A stretch of DNA of 64,000 nt from Sheuella amnicola (lineage in GTDB: Bacteria; Pseudomonadota; Gammaproteobacteria; Burkholderiales; Burkholderiaceae_B). The translations under genes were made by a program, and so were the position numbers. This document shows positions 35,002-44,425 of this stretch, piece by piece; the first letter of the stretch is position 1, and the number at the start of each line of letters is the position of its first letter. The stretch covers positions 1 through 64,000 of the forward strand of contig NZ_JAAGRN010000009.1 of the NCBI RefSeq assembly GCF_010499255.1, in the 5' to 3' direction. Under the pieces are notes generated by a model, which had not been told where the DNA came from, did not search any database, and saw nothing but the letters and a program-made list of their open reading frames with translations.

Positions 35002-36485
35002 AAAAACTCCTTGCTTCGCTATGCCTGATCGCGCTGACGGCTTGCACCGTTGGCCCGGACTTTACGCGCCCTGCTGATCCGAGCGCCGAGTCATATACGA
35101 TCAAGAATTTCCCTGGTAAAACAACTTCTTCCGAATTCACTTTTGGACAAGAGCAACGCTTTGATCGCAACAATGTCCTGGAACAACAATGGTGGCGAAC
35201 CTTCGGATCATCCAAACTGGACGAAGTAATTGCTCGTGCCATGCAAGCCAATCCCACACTTCTGGCTGCACAATCAACCCTCAAACAAGCTCAAGAGTTG
35301 TACAGCGCGAGAGCAGGATCGACCCTTTACCCGCAACTCAATGCAACACTCAGCGATCAACGGGTGCAACTAAATGGAGCAACACAGGGTTTATCCACCA
35401 GCCCGAATGTCTTCAATTTGTACAATGCTACTGTTGGGGTGACATACAACTTCGACATTTTCGGCGGGAATCGCCGAATCCTCGAAGCCCTTGCTTCACG
35501 CGCCGACTATCAGCAATATCAGTTGTTGGCGGCAAAGCTGACACTCGCAGCAAACATCTCAACGACGGCAATCACTCAAGCCAAGCTGGCGGGTCAGATA
35601 AAGGCCAATGAAACCAGTCTGAAGGCGCAAGAGGATCAGCTCATCGTTGCGCGCAATCGACTCAGGCTTGGTCAAGCATCCGAGGACGATGTCCTGGCGC
35701 TGACAACAGAGGCCGAACAAACGCGTGCTGGCATTCCTGTCCTCCGTACAAGATATGAACAAACCAGGCACTTATTGTCGACCCTGTCCGGTCAAGCTCC
35801 AGGACAATCGGCATTGCCCACTTTTGTCATGTCAGATTTCACTCTACCGACAGACCTTCCTCTGCTGATCCCGTCTGAGCTCGTGCGACAACGCCCGGAC
35901 ATACAGGCATCCGAAGCACTGATGCGTGCATCGAATGCAGAATATGGTGCCGCGATCGCTAAAATGTATCCTCAACTCAATCTGAGTGCGAGCATCGGAT
36001 CTCTTGCGCTTGCACCTGCCTCACTCTTCGGAACAGGAGCTCTTTTCTGGCAAGTTCTTGGTCAACTGTCCCAACCTGTATTCAATCCAGGACTTCCTGC
36101 AGAAAGTCGTGCCGCTTTAGCCGCCTTCGAAGCAACCGCTTCGAACTATCAAATGACCGTTCTGGATGCGTTACGCAATGTCGCCGATGTATTGAAAGCG
36201 CTGGAAAACGATGCCATGACTCTTAAATCGCAATCAACGGCAAACTCTGCGGCGAGAGATCTGGCAAAGTCCGTCGAGCGTCAATACACGCTGGGCAGTG
36301 CAAGTTATTTACAGTTACTGATTGCCCAACTTCAGGATCAAAGGACACGTTTTGAACTGATAGCCGCTCAAGCGCAGCGATTAATCGATACCGTCGCATT
36401 ATATCAAGCGCTGGGCGGAGCCATGCTGACTTCAACAGTATCAACACCCAGACAAACAACAGACTCCGGCTCGGCGAACAAATAA
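34998..36485 (+). CDS. NodT-family outer membrane factor lipoprotein
   Basis: 495 residues with the lipobox LTACTVGPDF (Cys about residue 16), where CTVGPD is the NodT/CusC hallmark. It shows WWRTFGSSKLDEVIARAMQANPTLLAAQSTLKQAQ, FDIFGGNRRILEALASRADYQQ and LVRQRPDIQASEALMRASNA, each standard for the family. It is the fourth gene of the exporter operon and gives it a complete path to the outside. The ATGA overlap with the ATPase shows coupling. Confidence 0.92.
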   Translation: MKKLLASLCLIALTACTVGPDFTRPADPSAESYTIKNFPGKTTSSEFTFGQEQRFDRNNVLEQQWWRTFGSSKLDEVIARAMQANPTLLAAQSTLKQAQELYSARAGSTLYPQLNATLSDQRVQLNGATQGLSTSPNVFNLYNATVGVTYNFDIFGGNRRILEALASRADYQQYQLLAAKLTLAANISTTAITQAKLAGQIKANETSLKAQEDQLIVARNRLRLGQASEDDVLALTTEAEQTRAGIPVLRTRYEQTRHLLSTLSGQAPGQSALPTFVMSDFTLPTDLPLLIPSELVRQRPDIQASEALMRASNAEYGAAIAKMYPQLNLSASIGSLALAPASLFGTGALFWQVLGQLSQPVFNPGLPAESRAALAAFEATASNYQMTVLDALRNVADVLKALENDAMTLKSQSTANSAARDLAKSVERQYTLGSASYLQLLIAQLQDQRTRFELIAAQAQRLIDTVALYQALGGAMLTSTVSTPRQTTDSGSANK

Positions 36486-36781
36486 TTTGAAATAGTGATT
36501 TGATCTGATAAACAAGTGCCGCAAACTGGGAAATGTCAGATCAAGCCGCGATCACTACAATTTATGTAAGGCTGCTGTTTATAACTGCAATACACTTAAA
36601 AGAGAATTAATAAATTTTGAGCTCATTTGTGAGTACGAGGTAGTGCCATGCACTCGACTCATGTCAACTGTGATCACTCCAAATTCTCCTGCTCATTTTT
36701 GAGAAGATCATTCAATCACATGGGTCAATCTTGGGTGAAAAATATTGCCTAAGATGGGTCAGCTTTGAGCGATCGCCAACA
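36486..36781. other. Intergenic region with IS-end-like repeats
   Basis: No gene. ATGGGTCA occurs at about 36719 and 36751. TTTGAGCGATCGCCAACA near 36765-36782 also occurs, with one change, at about 24613-24629 (TTTGAGCGATCACCAACA). Such repeats resemble the ends of IS21-like elements. Both sit just outside the metR duplicates, so an IS may have helped move the block. Confidence 0.4.
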
Positions 36782-37332
36782 GATGTCAAATAAAAATTCC
36801 AGTTCGGTGGAATTGGCACGCCTTGCGGTTACGAAATCGACCTGCTAGTCACTCTCGATCCGCTTTATAAATCTGGTTTGAAGTTCGAACCTGTGTTTGA
36901 ATACCAGCAAGTATTTGTTGTGGGCAAAAGCCATGCGTTGGCTTCGGCTGCCCATGTAAAACCCCAGCAGCTGTCCCGGTAAGTAAAGATCCTCTATCCC
37001 GTGGATATTCAGCGCCTAGACATCTATAACCAATTCCTGTTGCCAACCGGGACCACCGCAAGCACCATAAGACCATCGAAACGACCGATATCATGCTGCA
37101 GATGGTGGCCAGCGGTCGCAGTGTGGCCGCCCTGCTCCGTTGGCTTGTCGAAGAATACGCAGTCAAGATGGATGTGGTACCTGTGCGGCTGGGCGCACGC
37201 GATATAGACAATCAGATATTTCTGGGAGCACGGGAAGCGGATATAACTATAGATTACGTACGCGCGTTCATCGAACTGGTTCGTCAGCCTAATGGTGAGA
37301 CAGGAAAAGTCAACCAAGCCCTCACCAACTAA
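36782..37332 (+). pseudogene. metR pseudogene (3' half duplicate)
   Basis: Homologous to the last 552 bp of the intact metR at 23504. It contains TAA at the second codon after GTCAAA (CAA to TAA), another in-frame TAA where metR reads QEV, and a 1-bp deletion near 37047 that shifts the frame. No HTH part is present. It marks the right arm of direct repeat C. Confidence 0.9.
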
Positions 37333-37413
37333 CAATAATTATCAACGACCCTAAGCCCTTGAACTACTGATCTTTTAAATCGGTCCTCATCCCACCACCA
37401 ATACCGCGAAGGG
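36782..37413 (+). repeat. Direct repeat C, copy 2
   Basis: Second copy of 23873-24505, ending with the shared attachment-like sequence CCACCACCAATACCGCGAAGGG. Here it is followed by the GGGTCCGG hairpin found in repeats A and B, unlike copy 1. Confidence 0.9.
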
Positions 37414-37441
37414 TCCGGATAATCTCTGGGCCCTTTTTTTT
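37411..37441 (+). terminator. Terminator after attachment-like site
   Basis: GGGTCC pairs with GGGCCC-type right arm (GGGTCCGGATAATCTCTGGG then CCC) and is followed by T8. It is the same hairpin as at 11311 with one change. It also sits tail to tail with the leftward gene at 37584. Confidence 0.7.
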
Positions 37442-37583
37442 GGTTGAAGACCCGGTTCAGTCGGATGTCGGTCTTTGAGGCAAAGCTGCCAAAATCACTC
37501 GAGTTAAAAATAAATAAACTCAAAGGATTTTGGACAAAAACTCCCTCGAATATCGCACGGTAAACATACTGAATGTTTACAGA

Positions 37584-38414
37584 TCACTTAGGGAATACGA
37601 ATGTCATACTTGCGCGCGCACCCCATCCAGAAGGTCCGCCGGGCATACTGTTCAAGTAATAACGGGCACCCACAGTAAATGAAACAGGTAGCTCACCAAA
37701 TTTAACCAATTTGGATATCGTCGCATTCATAGGATTTTCAGATTGTTTTGTGTCCCAGTTATAGGTTGATTGGGTATTCAAAGAATAAGTCCAAGCATCA
37801 TGTGTCACGTAGGAAATGAATGGCTGATAATACAAATTGTTTGCAGTACCAGATGTGGTATCTCCGCCCGTACCCCACGTGTTATAGGTCAAAAGACCAA
37901 CCGTCCACGGGGCCTTCATCACAAGTCCAACCGCAGTAACGCCAACCCCAGTTTGAGCTGTACCAAAATTACGCCCGGAAAGCGACGGGGTAGTCACAAT
38001 CGGCCCCACACCCCAAATGACATCGCTAGCCGCCCTTGGCGAGAAAAATGTCTCTAACGTGATTGGTGCTGCACCAGATCCTGTATATCCATTTACATTG
38101 CTAAGAGATTCAAGCGTAATGACCGGTCTCAGAATATAGTTCCAATCATTATTCAACTTGATCGGTACAACAGGTTGAACAATCAACGAATTGGCGGTCC
38201 CTTTTTTATCGATTCCGATATTCGCATCGTAGTTGTATTGAATTGGAAATGAAATCAGATCAGCAACTGGATTAGTTAATTTTGTAGCAATATCATTCGC
38301 ATCAGATTTTGATTTTTCTGAGGACTGGGCGGCTGCAGAGTTGGCCATTATGCATGTAACACCAAGCAACAACGATGCAAATATTGACTTCTTAAATTTA
38401 TTCAAAAGATTCAT
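37584..38414 (-). CDS. Outer membrane beta-barrel protein (transporter-like)
   Basis: 276 residues with a signal peptide ending near SAAAQ. The mature protein has alternating beta segments (YNYDANIGI, PVVPIKLNNDWNYILRPVITLES, FSPRAASDVIWGVGPIVTTPS) and ends in SMTFVF-PK. Proteins of this pattern are often labelled transporter or neuromedin-U-like and belong to the MetA-type outer membrane family. It is the last gene of the leftward Bug-esterase-lipase unit, 24 bp after the lipase. A role in uptake of the ester substrate is inferred. Confidence 0.7.
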   Translation of the reverse strand: MNLLNKFKKSIFASLLLGVTCIMANSAAAQSSEKSKSDANDIATKLTNPVADLISFPIQYNYDANIGIDKKGTANSLIVQPVVPIKLNNDWNYILRPVITLESLSNVNGYTGSGAAPITLETFFSPRAASDVIWGVGPIVTTPSLSGRNFGTAQTGVGVTAVGLVMKAPWTVGLLTYNTWGTGGDTTSGTANNLYYQPFISYVTHDAWTYSLNTQSTYNWDTKQSENPMNATISKLVKFGELPVSFTVGARYYLNSMPGGPSGWGARASMTFVFPK

Positions 38415-38438
38415 AACTTAGCCTGATCAACTCAACAT

Positions 38439-39743
38439 TTATTGGATTTTGCTACAACCATTGGTGACAGGCTTGCCAGCTATGCGATCTTTAACCCATG
38501 AGAGATACATTGGAGCCGACACTCCGGGAGTTGTGAAATGGGTTTGCTCTCCGGGCAATTGAATCCTTTCGATACTCGCCCCCATCGAACACATTTGCTT
38601 CTGATAAAGCTCATGCATGATTGGTGGAACCGCAGTGTCTTTTGTACCCCAATAAATAACTACAGGTGCAACCGGTTTTACTGGTTTCACACTACCATCA
38701 ACAAATGCCTTAATCCAAGCCAATGAATTGTTAGTTTGAGGTTTGATTAGAGACTTGTACTGATCTCCATATGCATAACCAATAGAATCGGCCATCACAT
38801 GCACGCATTTATTACTTGATAATGTATCCGCAACCTTTACGCCCTCTTCAGTTAGTACATCGGTCAATTTAAGATCGGGATAGGCTGCTTGAGTCCCCCA
38901 AAGACCCATCATAAAGTGAGCAAACAAGAATACATTCGGAACATTTGCCTGAGTAAATTCATTCATGAGCTTGCTCGCGCCAGCTTCATCGGTGGGTGGT
39001 TTTGGAAGCATGGCTGCAACGTCTTCAGGCGCCAGCGCAACAAATCCAAGATATTCCAGGTTATCTGCGGCAGTACCTTGTTCAGCTTGATAGTCCGGCA
39101 GACTTGCAGCGGCAATCGTCGCACCACCACCTTGTGACCATCCATAAATAATAGTCTTCTTACCGGCACCAACTTCTTTCATTGCACTGGCAGCTCTGGC
39201 AGAATTAATAACGTCCCTGCCATTTGTAGCAGCAACAGCGTACTGATGTTTACCGCCGCCACCCAGACCTTGGTAATCTGTAGAGACTACAACATACCCT
39301 TCATCGATAAACGCTTGACCATTTGGAATCCCGAAGTCGGTCCAGGAATTTCCATCCATTAGAAAATACTCATTGAGTTCACGAGTTGGATCAATGATTT
39401 GGGATGGCCCACAGTTTTGCGCCGCTCCGGTTGTGCCGTGAGCCCAAGCCAAAATAGGTCTTCCTTCTTTTGGGGCTGGTCCGACTGGAGCAATAATTAA
39501 TCCGGTAGCAATCGTTTTACGTCCCGCAACATCAGATGAAATGTAGGCAATTTTCCAGGCTTGTGTACCTTTGAGCGAAGTCGGAATTTGCTCTTTTTTA
39601 ACAATCTGTCCAAGTTTGCCTTCTGGAGCCAATTTCATTACCGCTTCATAAAACGGAGGAACGGGCGGCTCTGCCTGGCTGGAAGAGGTAAACATTGCAA
39701 CACAACCGATCGCTAACAATAACGATTGAACGTAATTTTTCAT
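38439..39743 (-). CDS. Secretory lipase-family alpha/beta hydrolase
   Basis: 434 residues with a signal peptide (ends near SQAEP). The nucleophile elbow is YGWSQGGGA (Ser about residue 199). GTTGAAQNCGP and VVSTDYQGLGGGG precede it, and the acid and His lie near YWGTKDTAVPP and EQTHFTTPG. This arrangement matches the secretory lipase family (LIP). It is probably periplasmic or secreted and hydrolyses a lipid or synthetic ester. It is the third gene in the leftward unit, 51 bp after the esterase fusion. Confidence 0.85.
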   Translation of the reverse strand: MKNYVQSLLLAIGCVAMFTSSSQAEPPVPPFYEAVMKLAPEGKLGQIVKKEQIPTSLKGTQAWKIAYISSDVAGRKTIATGLIIAPVGPAPKEGRPILAWAHGTTGAAQNCGPSQIIDPTRELNEYFLMDGNSWTDFGIPNGQAFIDEGYVVVSTDYQGLGGGGKHQYAVAATNGRDVINSARAASAMKEVGAGKKTIIYGWSQGGGATIAAASLPDYQAEQGTAADNLEYLGFVALAPEDVAAMLPKPPTDEAGASKLMNEFTQANVPNVFLFAHFMMGLWGTQAAYPDLKLTDVLTEEGVKVADTLSSNKCVHVMADSIGYAYGDQYKSLIKPQTNNSLAWIKAFVDGSVKPVKPVAPVVIYWGTKDTAVPPIMHELYQKQMCSMGASIERIQLPGEQTHFTTPGVSAPMYLSWVKDRIAGKPVTNGCSKIQ

Positions 39744-39794
39744 AAATCCCCTGCATTTAAATAAAAATTTTGAACCTTCTAAATAATTCGCTTT

Positions 39795-41117
39795 TTAAAC
39801 TCGATTTTTACGAAATGAGTTTTTCAATAGAATCTTGCCATCTCTGAAGGTGAACACATCACACCCATTAACTTCCATCTTTTTTCCATCTATAGATGTA
39901 CCTGTAAACACCCACTCGGATAAACCACGATCACCACTCACAAAATGCCTATCATGACTCCACTTTGCATCAGGAAAGACTTTCCACGCATTTTGAAAAC
40001 CTTTTCGCACCTCTTCTAATCCAACAAACCTAGTTCCGCACACTAACGTGCCGGTCCAGGTTTCAAAGGCACAATCAGGATGCATGTAACTCATCAATGC
40101 ATCGATATCATGATCATTCCATGCGCGAGCAAAGCCCTTCAACTGTTCAATAGAAACGCTCATATTTTTCTGGGCTTTACTACGATTTAACTCATCTAAC
40201 CGCATGGACCGGTAAAGAAAATCCGACATGGCTGGCTCAAGAGAATTAACAATATTTGGGTTTTCTATGCGATGGATCGAACTCGTTGATGGATAGAAAT
40301 GTGTTGCGCCCGGAGCCCTCCATAATTGATTGATTACCCCGAGTTCACTCAAGTATGCATGCGACTCTTGACAGAGTGTTTTGATATGATCCAGATCAAT
40401 TTCACCCATCACCATCATGATCGGTGGATTTTTATCATCTGACCGAATCAATCTTTTTCCATCTATTGTTCCGATCATTCCCGAAAGCGCAACAATGGCC
40501 GCAGCTGGTACCTTTTTGCCATAAGCAGCACTGGCAGCCATGCGTGCGCCCGCAGAAAACCCGCCGACAGCAATTCTAGTGACATCAATTCCGTATTCTG
40601 ATGCATGATCGTAGACATATTCAAATGCCTTGCGCATATCATCAACCGCAGCTTCGACGCCCGCCCAAAGCATGTATGACGTGGCCGGCTCCAATCCTAA
40701 AATATTGCGTACATGATCCATCCGTGATCGAGAAATCGTATTTTTATCCAAAATAATGTTATTGCTACCCGGATCGGGATCTTCTTGCACTAACCGATAA
40801 TCTATTGAGAATGTGACATAGCCACGCTTTGCGAATTCATGACAGTATTCCGAAACGGGCGTATTTCGATGTCCTTCAATATCAAATTCATCCGCTTCTT
40901 TTGATCCGCGATGAAATGCACCACCAAACGCCATGATCAATGCGGGACGCCCTGATTGTGGAGCCATCACGCTTTTTGTTGGAACTGATCGAGGCAGATA
41001 AACATCCATGCATAACGCACGGGACTTAGGTACGGTTGTATGGTTGATACCACCAGTGCCGTACTTCACATCATGGATGATTTCAACTTCGTATATTTTT
41101 TCTTTGAAGTTAGGCAT
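39795..41117 (-). CDS. Fusion of alpha/beta-hydrolase esterase and C-terminal SnoaL/NTF2-like domain
   Basis: 440 residues from the ATG at 41117, two bases past the Bug gene stop. The open frame upstream runs into that gene and is rejected. Residues 1-310 form an HSL/carboxylesterase-like hydrolase with MAFGGAFHRGS (oxyanion region), GGFSAGARMAASAAYG (nucleophile Ser), and a DLDHIK acid and ATHFYP His. The last ~120 residues are a SnoaL-like cone domain (FARAWNDHDIDALMSYMHPD, then ERGLSEWVFTGTS-like GDRGLSEWVFTG). It has no signal peptide. This domain pairing is uncommon; the NTF2 part may bind or isomerise the product. Confidence 0.85.
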   Translation of the reverse strand: MPNFKEKIYEVEIIHDVKYGTGGINHTTVPKSRALCMDVYLPRSVPTKSVMAPQSGRPALIMAFGGAFHRGSKEADEFDIEGHRNTPVSEYCHEFAKRGYVTFSIDYRLVQEDPDPGSNNIILDKNTISRSRMDHVRNILGLEPATSYMLWAGVEAAVDDMRKAFEYVYDHASEYGIDVTRIAVGGFSAGARMAASAAYGKKVPAAAIVALSGMIGTIDGKRLIRSDDKNPPIMMVMGEIDLDHIKTLCQESHAYLSELGVINQLWRAPGATHFYPSTSSIHRIENPNIVNSLEPAMSDFLYRSMRLDELNRSKAQKNMSVSIEQLKGFARAWNDHDIDALMSYMHPDCAFETWTGTLVCGTRFVGLEEVRKGFQNAWKVFPDAKWSHDRHFVSGDRGLSEWVFTGTSIDGKKMEVNGCDVFTFRDGKILLKNSFRKNRV

Positions 41118-41119
41118 TT

Positions 41120-42100
41120 TCAGTCGTTTTTTGCACCAGATTGCCGGGCAATATCGCCCCATATTTTGACATCCTGAGCAAATTGTTTGCTCCAACCATC
41201 CACTGTCCATGGCGGCGATGGAGGTATGGAGCCGCCAGCGATGATCTTCTCCTGAATTTCCGGAGATGCGATCACAGTATTGATGTCCTGATTCAATTGA
41301 TCCGCTAGGGCTTTCGACATTCCAGCAGGGGCAAATACTGCATGCCAGCCAACGGTCTCAAATGGAATTCCTGATTGCGCAAGAGTGGGCACATCAGGCA
41401 ATGAAGGAGAGCGTTGCCGCCCCATAATAGCAATTGCTCGCAACTGACCACTCTTAATCAAAGGTGTAATTGAAATGGCATCCAGTATGGCAAAAGACAA
41501 TTGTCCCGAAATAACATCAGGCAATGCAGCGCTGCTGCCCTTGTAAGGAACATGCGTCATCTTTAGCTTGGCAATCTGATTAATGCTTTCACCGACTAAA
41601 TGCGCCGGGGATCCGTTGCCAAAACTGCCGAACGTGACTTTTTCTCCATCCTTGCGAGCAAGTGCAATCAAATCCTCCATGTTTTTAATGGGAGAGTCAG
41701 GACGGGTCACCAGAATCAATGGAACTGTCGCAATCTGCGTAATAGGAGTAAAGCTTTTAATAGGATCAAAATTTAGTTGAGAAAAAACCGCTGGTGCAAT
41801 CGCAAATGGAGCGGATGTCAGAAGCCAGGTATAACCATCTGCCGGCTGCTTGGACACAAACTCGGCACCAATATTGCCACTTGCGCCAGCTCGATTTTCA
41901 ACAATAACTGGCTGCTTCCATTTTTCATTTAATCTGGCACTAATCATTCTCGCAATGATATCGGCCCCGCCTCCCGGAGGGAATGGGACAACAATTTTGA
42001 CTGGCTTGCTCGGAAAATCTGTTTGTGCAAATGCCGAATAATGCCCACTCAAACAAAAATACAGGCAAAGAACCAAAGCCAAACACTTTCGCCAGATCAT
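41120..42100 (-). CDS. Bug/TctC-family periplasmic substrate-binding receptor
   Basis: 326 residues. The signal peptide ends near SAFAQ, followed by the family start FPSKPVKIVVPFPPGGGADIIARM. VENRAGASGNIGAEFVSKQPADGYT, TFGSFGNGSPAHL and HVPYKGSSAALPDVISGQ are all diagnostic. No TctA or TctB membrane partners are nearby, as is usual for the expanded betaproteobacterial Bug set. It is first in the unit with two hydrolases and an outer membrane protein, suggesting it captures the ester or acid substrate or senses it. Confidence 0.92.
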   Translation of the reverse strand: MIWRKCLALVLCLYFCLSGHYSAFAQTDFPSKPVKIVVPFPPGGGADIIARMISARLNEKWKQPVIVENRAGASGNIGAEFVSKQPADGYTWLLTSAPFAIAPAVFSQLNFDPIKSFTPITQIATVPLILVTRPDSPIKNMEDLIALARKDGEKVTFGSFGNGSPAHLVGESINQIAKLKMTHVPYKGSSAALPDVISGQLSFAILDAISITPLIKSGQLRAIAIMGRQRSPSLPDVPTLAQSGIPFETVGWHAVFAPAGMSKALADQLNQDINTVIASPEIQEKIIAGGSIPPSPPWTVDGWSKQFAQDVKIWGDIARQSGAKND

Positions 42101-42189
42101 TATTCACTCCTACAGGAATGTATATAGCTTAGATAAAACTAGAATAAAATAAAACTTATTAATTAGGATATATGTATAAGTATTAGGTT

Positions 42190-43176
42190 ATGGTTAAAAA
42201 AACGTCCTCTAATGATCTGCCTAGCTTTGCATCTTGGACCAATCGACTTAGATTGCGACATTTAGCTATGTTGTTGAACATCTCGAAACATTCCAGTCTG
42301 ACTGCGGCTGCCGAGTCAATGAATATGAGTCAACCGGCGGTATCGCAATGGTTGAGCGATATTGAAAGTGCCATTGGCGTCACGCTTTACACACGAGGCC
42401 GTCGGCTCAAACCTACTCCTTACGCAGACATCCTGATCAAACACGCGCATGTCATGCTAGGCGAATCAAGCCGAATGCATGAAGAAATCTCTGCGATGCA
42501 AAAAGGATCTTCCGGGATCGTGCGTATCGGAACGCTTCTTGTTGGAGCAACAAAGATATTGCCCGCGACCTTGCTAAGCCTGATGGCCGAACACCCAAAT
42601 TTGCAATTTTCGGTGATTGAAGACCTCAACGTTAACTTGGTCACTCGTTTTGAAAACAATGAACTCGATATCATCATCGGACGCATCGATTTTCTGATGT
42701 TGACCTCAAAATACTTTCATGAAGTATTACTTGATGATCAACATTGCGTTTTTTGTGGGCCCAATCACCCTCTGACTAAAAAAAGAAAACCAACATGGAA
42801 AGACACATTGAATTTTCCATGGATTCTTCCTCCGTCAGATACCCCGCTGCGGCAAGCGATTGAAATGAATTTTGCTGCAAATGAATTAGCATATCCAACG
42901 CCATGGGTAGAGTCGACATCGATTACCGCAAACATGTCATTAATGCGCCAGAGCAATTGTCTAGCCATCAGTTCCACCACAGCCGCACGGCATTACGAAT
43001 CCTTTGGAATCATTCGAACATTACCGCTCGTGCTTTCTTATTTATCAAATTCTATTGGCATGATGTGGAGAGATAAAACCCCATCGCCTCAAGTCCAAAT
43101 GGTTTTGGATGCTTTACGTAAACAAACGAAAATCATTCGCTCTGAACATGCTGAACGCTTAAAAGTAACAACTTAA
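42190..43176 (+). CDS. LysR-type transcriptional regulator of the Bug-hydrolase unit
   Basis: 328 residues. HTH: LNISKHSSLTAAAESMNMSQ then PAVSQWLSDIESAIG. The effector domain follows with VRIGTLLVGATKILPATLL and FENNELDIIIGRIDF. It is divergent from the Bug gene, 89 bp apart, with an AT-rich spacer that should hold both promoters and the operator. I infer it activates the leftward catabolic unit in response to its substrate. Confidence 0.9.
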   Translation: MVKKTSSNDLPSFASWTNRLRLRHLAMLLNISKHSSLTAAAESMNMSQPAVSQWLSDIESAIGVTLYTRGRRLKPTPYADILIKHAHVMLGESSRMHEEISAMQKGSSGIVRIGTLLVGATKILPATLLSLMAEHPNLQFSVIEDLNVNLVTRFENNELDIIIGRIDFLMLTSKYFHEVLLDDQHCVFCGPNHPLTKKRKPTWKDTLNFPWILPPSDTPLRQAIEMNFAANELAYPTPWVESTSITANMSLMRQSNCLAISSTTAARHYESFGIIRTLPLVLSYLSNSIGMMWRDKTPSPQVQMVLDALRKQTKIIRSEHAERLKVTT

Positions 43177-43388
43177 ATTGCCGGATTTTTTCTAATCAGT
43201 TCATACCTGAAGGACGATGATCATGTAGGAATATATTCAACTTACCCTGATTTTCATAAAATTTATCGCCGTGAAAAAAACTCTACGCATTTGTTTTTAG
43301 TCAAAAATTTAAAAAATGGGCATTAACTTTCAAGCCAACAAAATCGCTTTGCTCAGAAAATAATTAACTCCACTTAAATCTATCCACC

Positions 43389-44180
43389 ATGAAAAAGAAC
43401 TTACTTACTAAGCTCGCATATCTACTCTTTATCGGCATATTAAACGCCCCTGCTTTTGCCGCTGATAAATCGGCGCCAATTGCTATTCCACAGGTATCAG
43501 ATGGATTTCGCTACTCTTTGACCCCATATCTTTGGGCGGTCAACGTTGGTGGAGATATTGCCTATAAAGACCGAACACTCATCGATCAGAATATTTCTAC
43601 TGGTGAGCTGTTATCCAAACTTCAATACGGCGGCATGATTGAAGGCGAGGTACATAATGGCAACTGGGGTTTTGCAGCAAACCTGCTTTACTCAAGCATT
43701 CAGAATTCTAGTTCCCGCATGCGAGGCGTTGTGGATCTTGGTTCAACCACTACAGCCCAGATGGGCATTTATAACCTAACAGCCACCTATACACTTTTAA
43801 GTAGCAAACAAGCTTATGTGGATGCATTGCTAGGCGTGAGGATTTTATCCAATGATGCAAAAGTAAATGTCAATGCCCAGGGTACCCCTTTGGGCACTAC
43901 TTTGAAATCTAATACCACATTGACGAATCCTATCGTCGGGCTCAAGGGTCGATACCGCCTTGGTGAGTCTGATTATTTCGTGCCGTTTTATATTGATGTG
44001 GGTGGTGGTGTTGACGGTACACAATTGACAACGCAAGGTATTCTTGGAATAGGTAAAGCGTACGACTGGGGTGATTTGATGCTGGTGTTCAATGACGTTT
44101 ACTACCAGACTAAAAATGGCGCTACGACGAGCAATCTGAATTTCTATGGTGCCGCAGTTGGTGTAACGTTCAAATTTTAA
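43389..44180 (+). CDS. Outer membrane beta-barrel protein, function unknown
   Basis: 263 residues, signal peptide ending near PAFAA. The mature part starts FRYSLTPYLWAVNVGGDIAYKDR and has repeated amphipathic strands ending in FYGAAVGVTFKF with C-terminal Phe. SLTPYLWA at the start is typical of a family of uncharacterised outer membrane proteins with eight to twelve strands. It stands alone between the LysR gene and its own terminator. Confidence 0.75.
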   Translation: MKKNLLTKLAYLLFIGILNAPAFAADKSAPIAIPQVSDGFRYSLTPYLWAVNVGGDIAYKDRTLIDQNISTGELLSKLQYGGMIEGEVHNGNWGFAANLLYSSIQNSSSRMRGVVDLGSTTTAQMGIYNLTATYTLLSSKQAYVDALLGVRILSNDAKVNVNAQGTPLGTTLKSNTTLTNPIVGLKGRYRLGESDYFVPFYIDVGGGVDGTQLTTQGILGIGKAYDWGDLMLVFNDVYYQTKNGATTSNLNFYGAAVGVTFKF

Positions 44181-44188
44181 ATTAAGCG

Positions 44189-44258
44189 CACGGTAGTAAA
44201 TACCGTGTATTCTTTCTGGCCCTGCTCTTACGCCATACGGGTGCGTATGGCTTTATTT
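44189..44258 (+). terminator. Two consecutive hairpins ending the outer membrane protein gene
   Basis: CACGGTA/TACCGTG (44189-44207) and GCCATACG/CGTATGGC (44232-44251, 4-nt loop) followed by TTTATTT. The second is a good rho-independent terminator. The first may assist or be a remnant. Confidence 0.75.
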
Positions 44259-44425
44259 CATGCTTCTTAGTTCGTATGTAACTATCCGAGTGAATTCATT
44301 GACATAGAAATTTTGTGCAAAATCAGTCGATATCGCGCAAGATAAATATAAGAAGGGTCAACTAAAGGGAAAACCATCCTTAGCCAACAAGGGCTTTAAA
44401 AGTATGCTCCATCAGTCTTCTGGAC

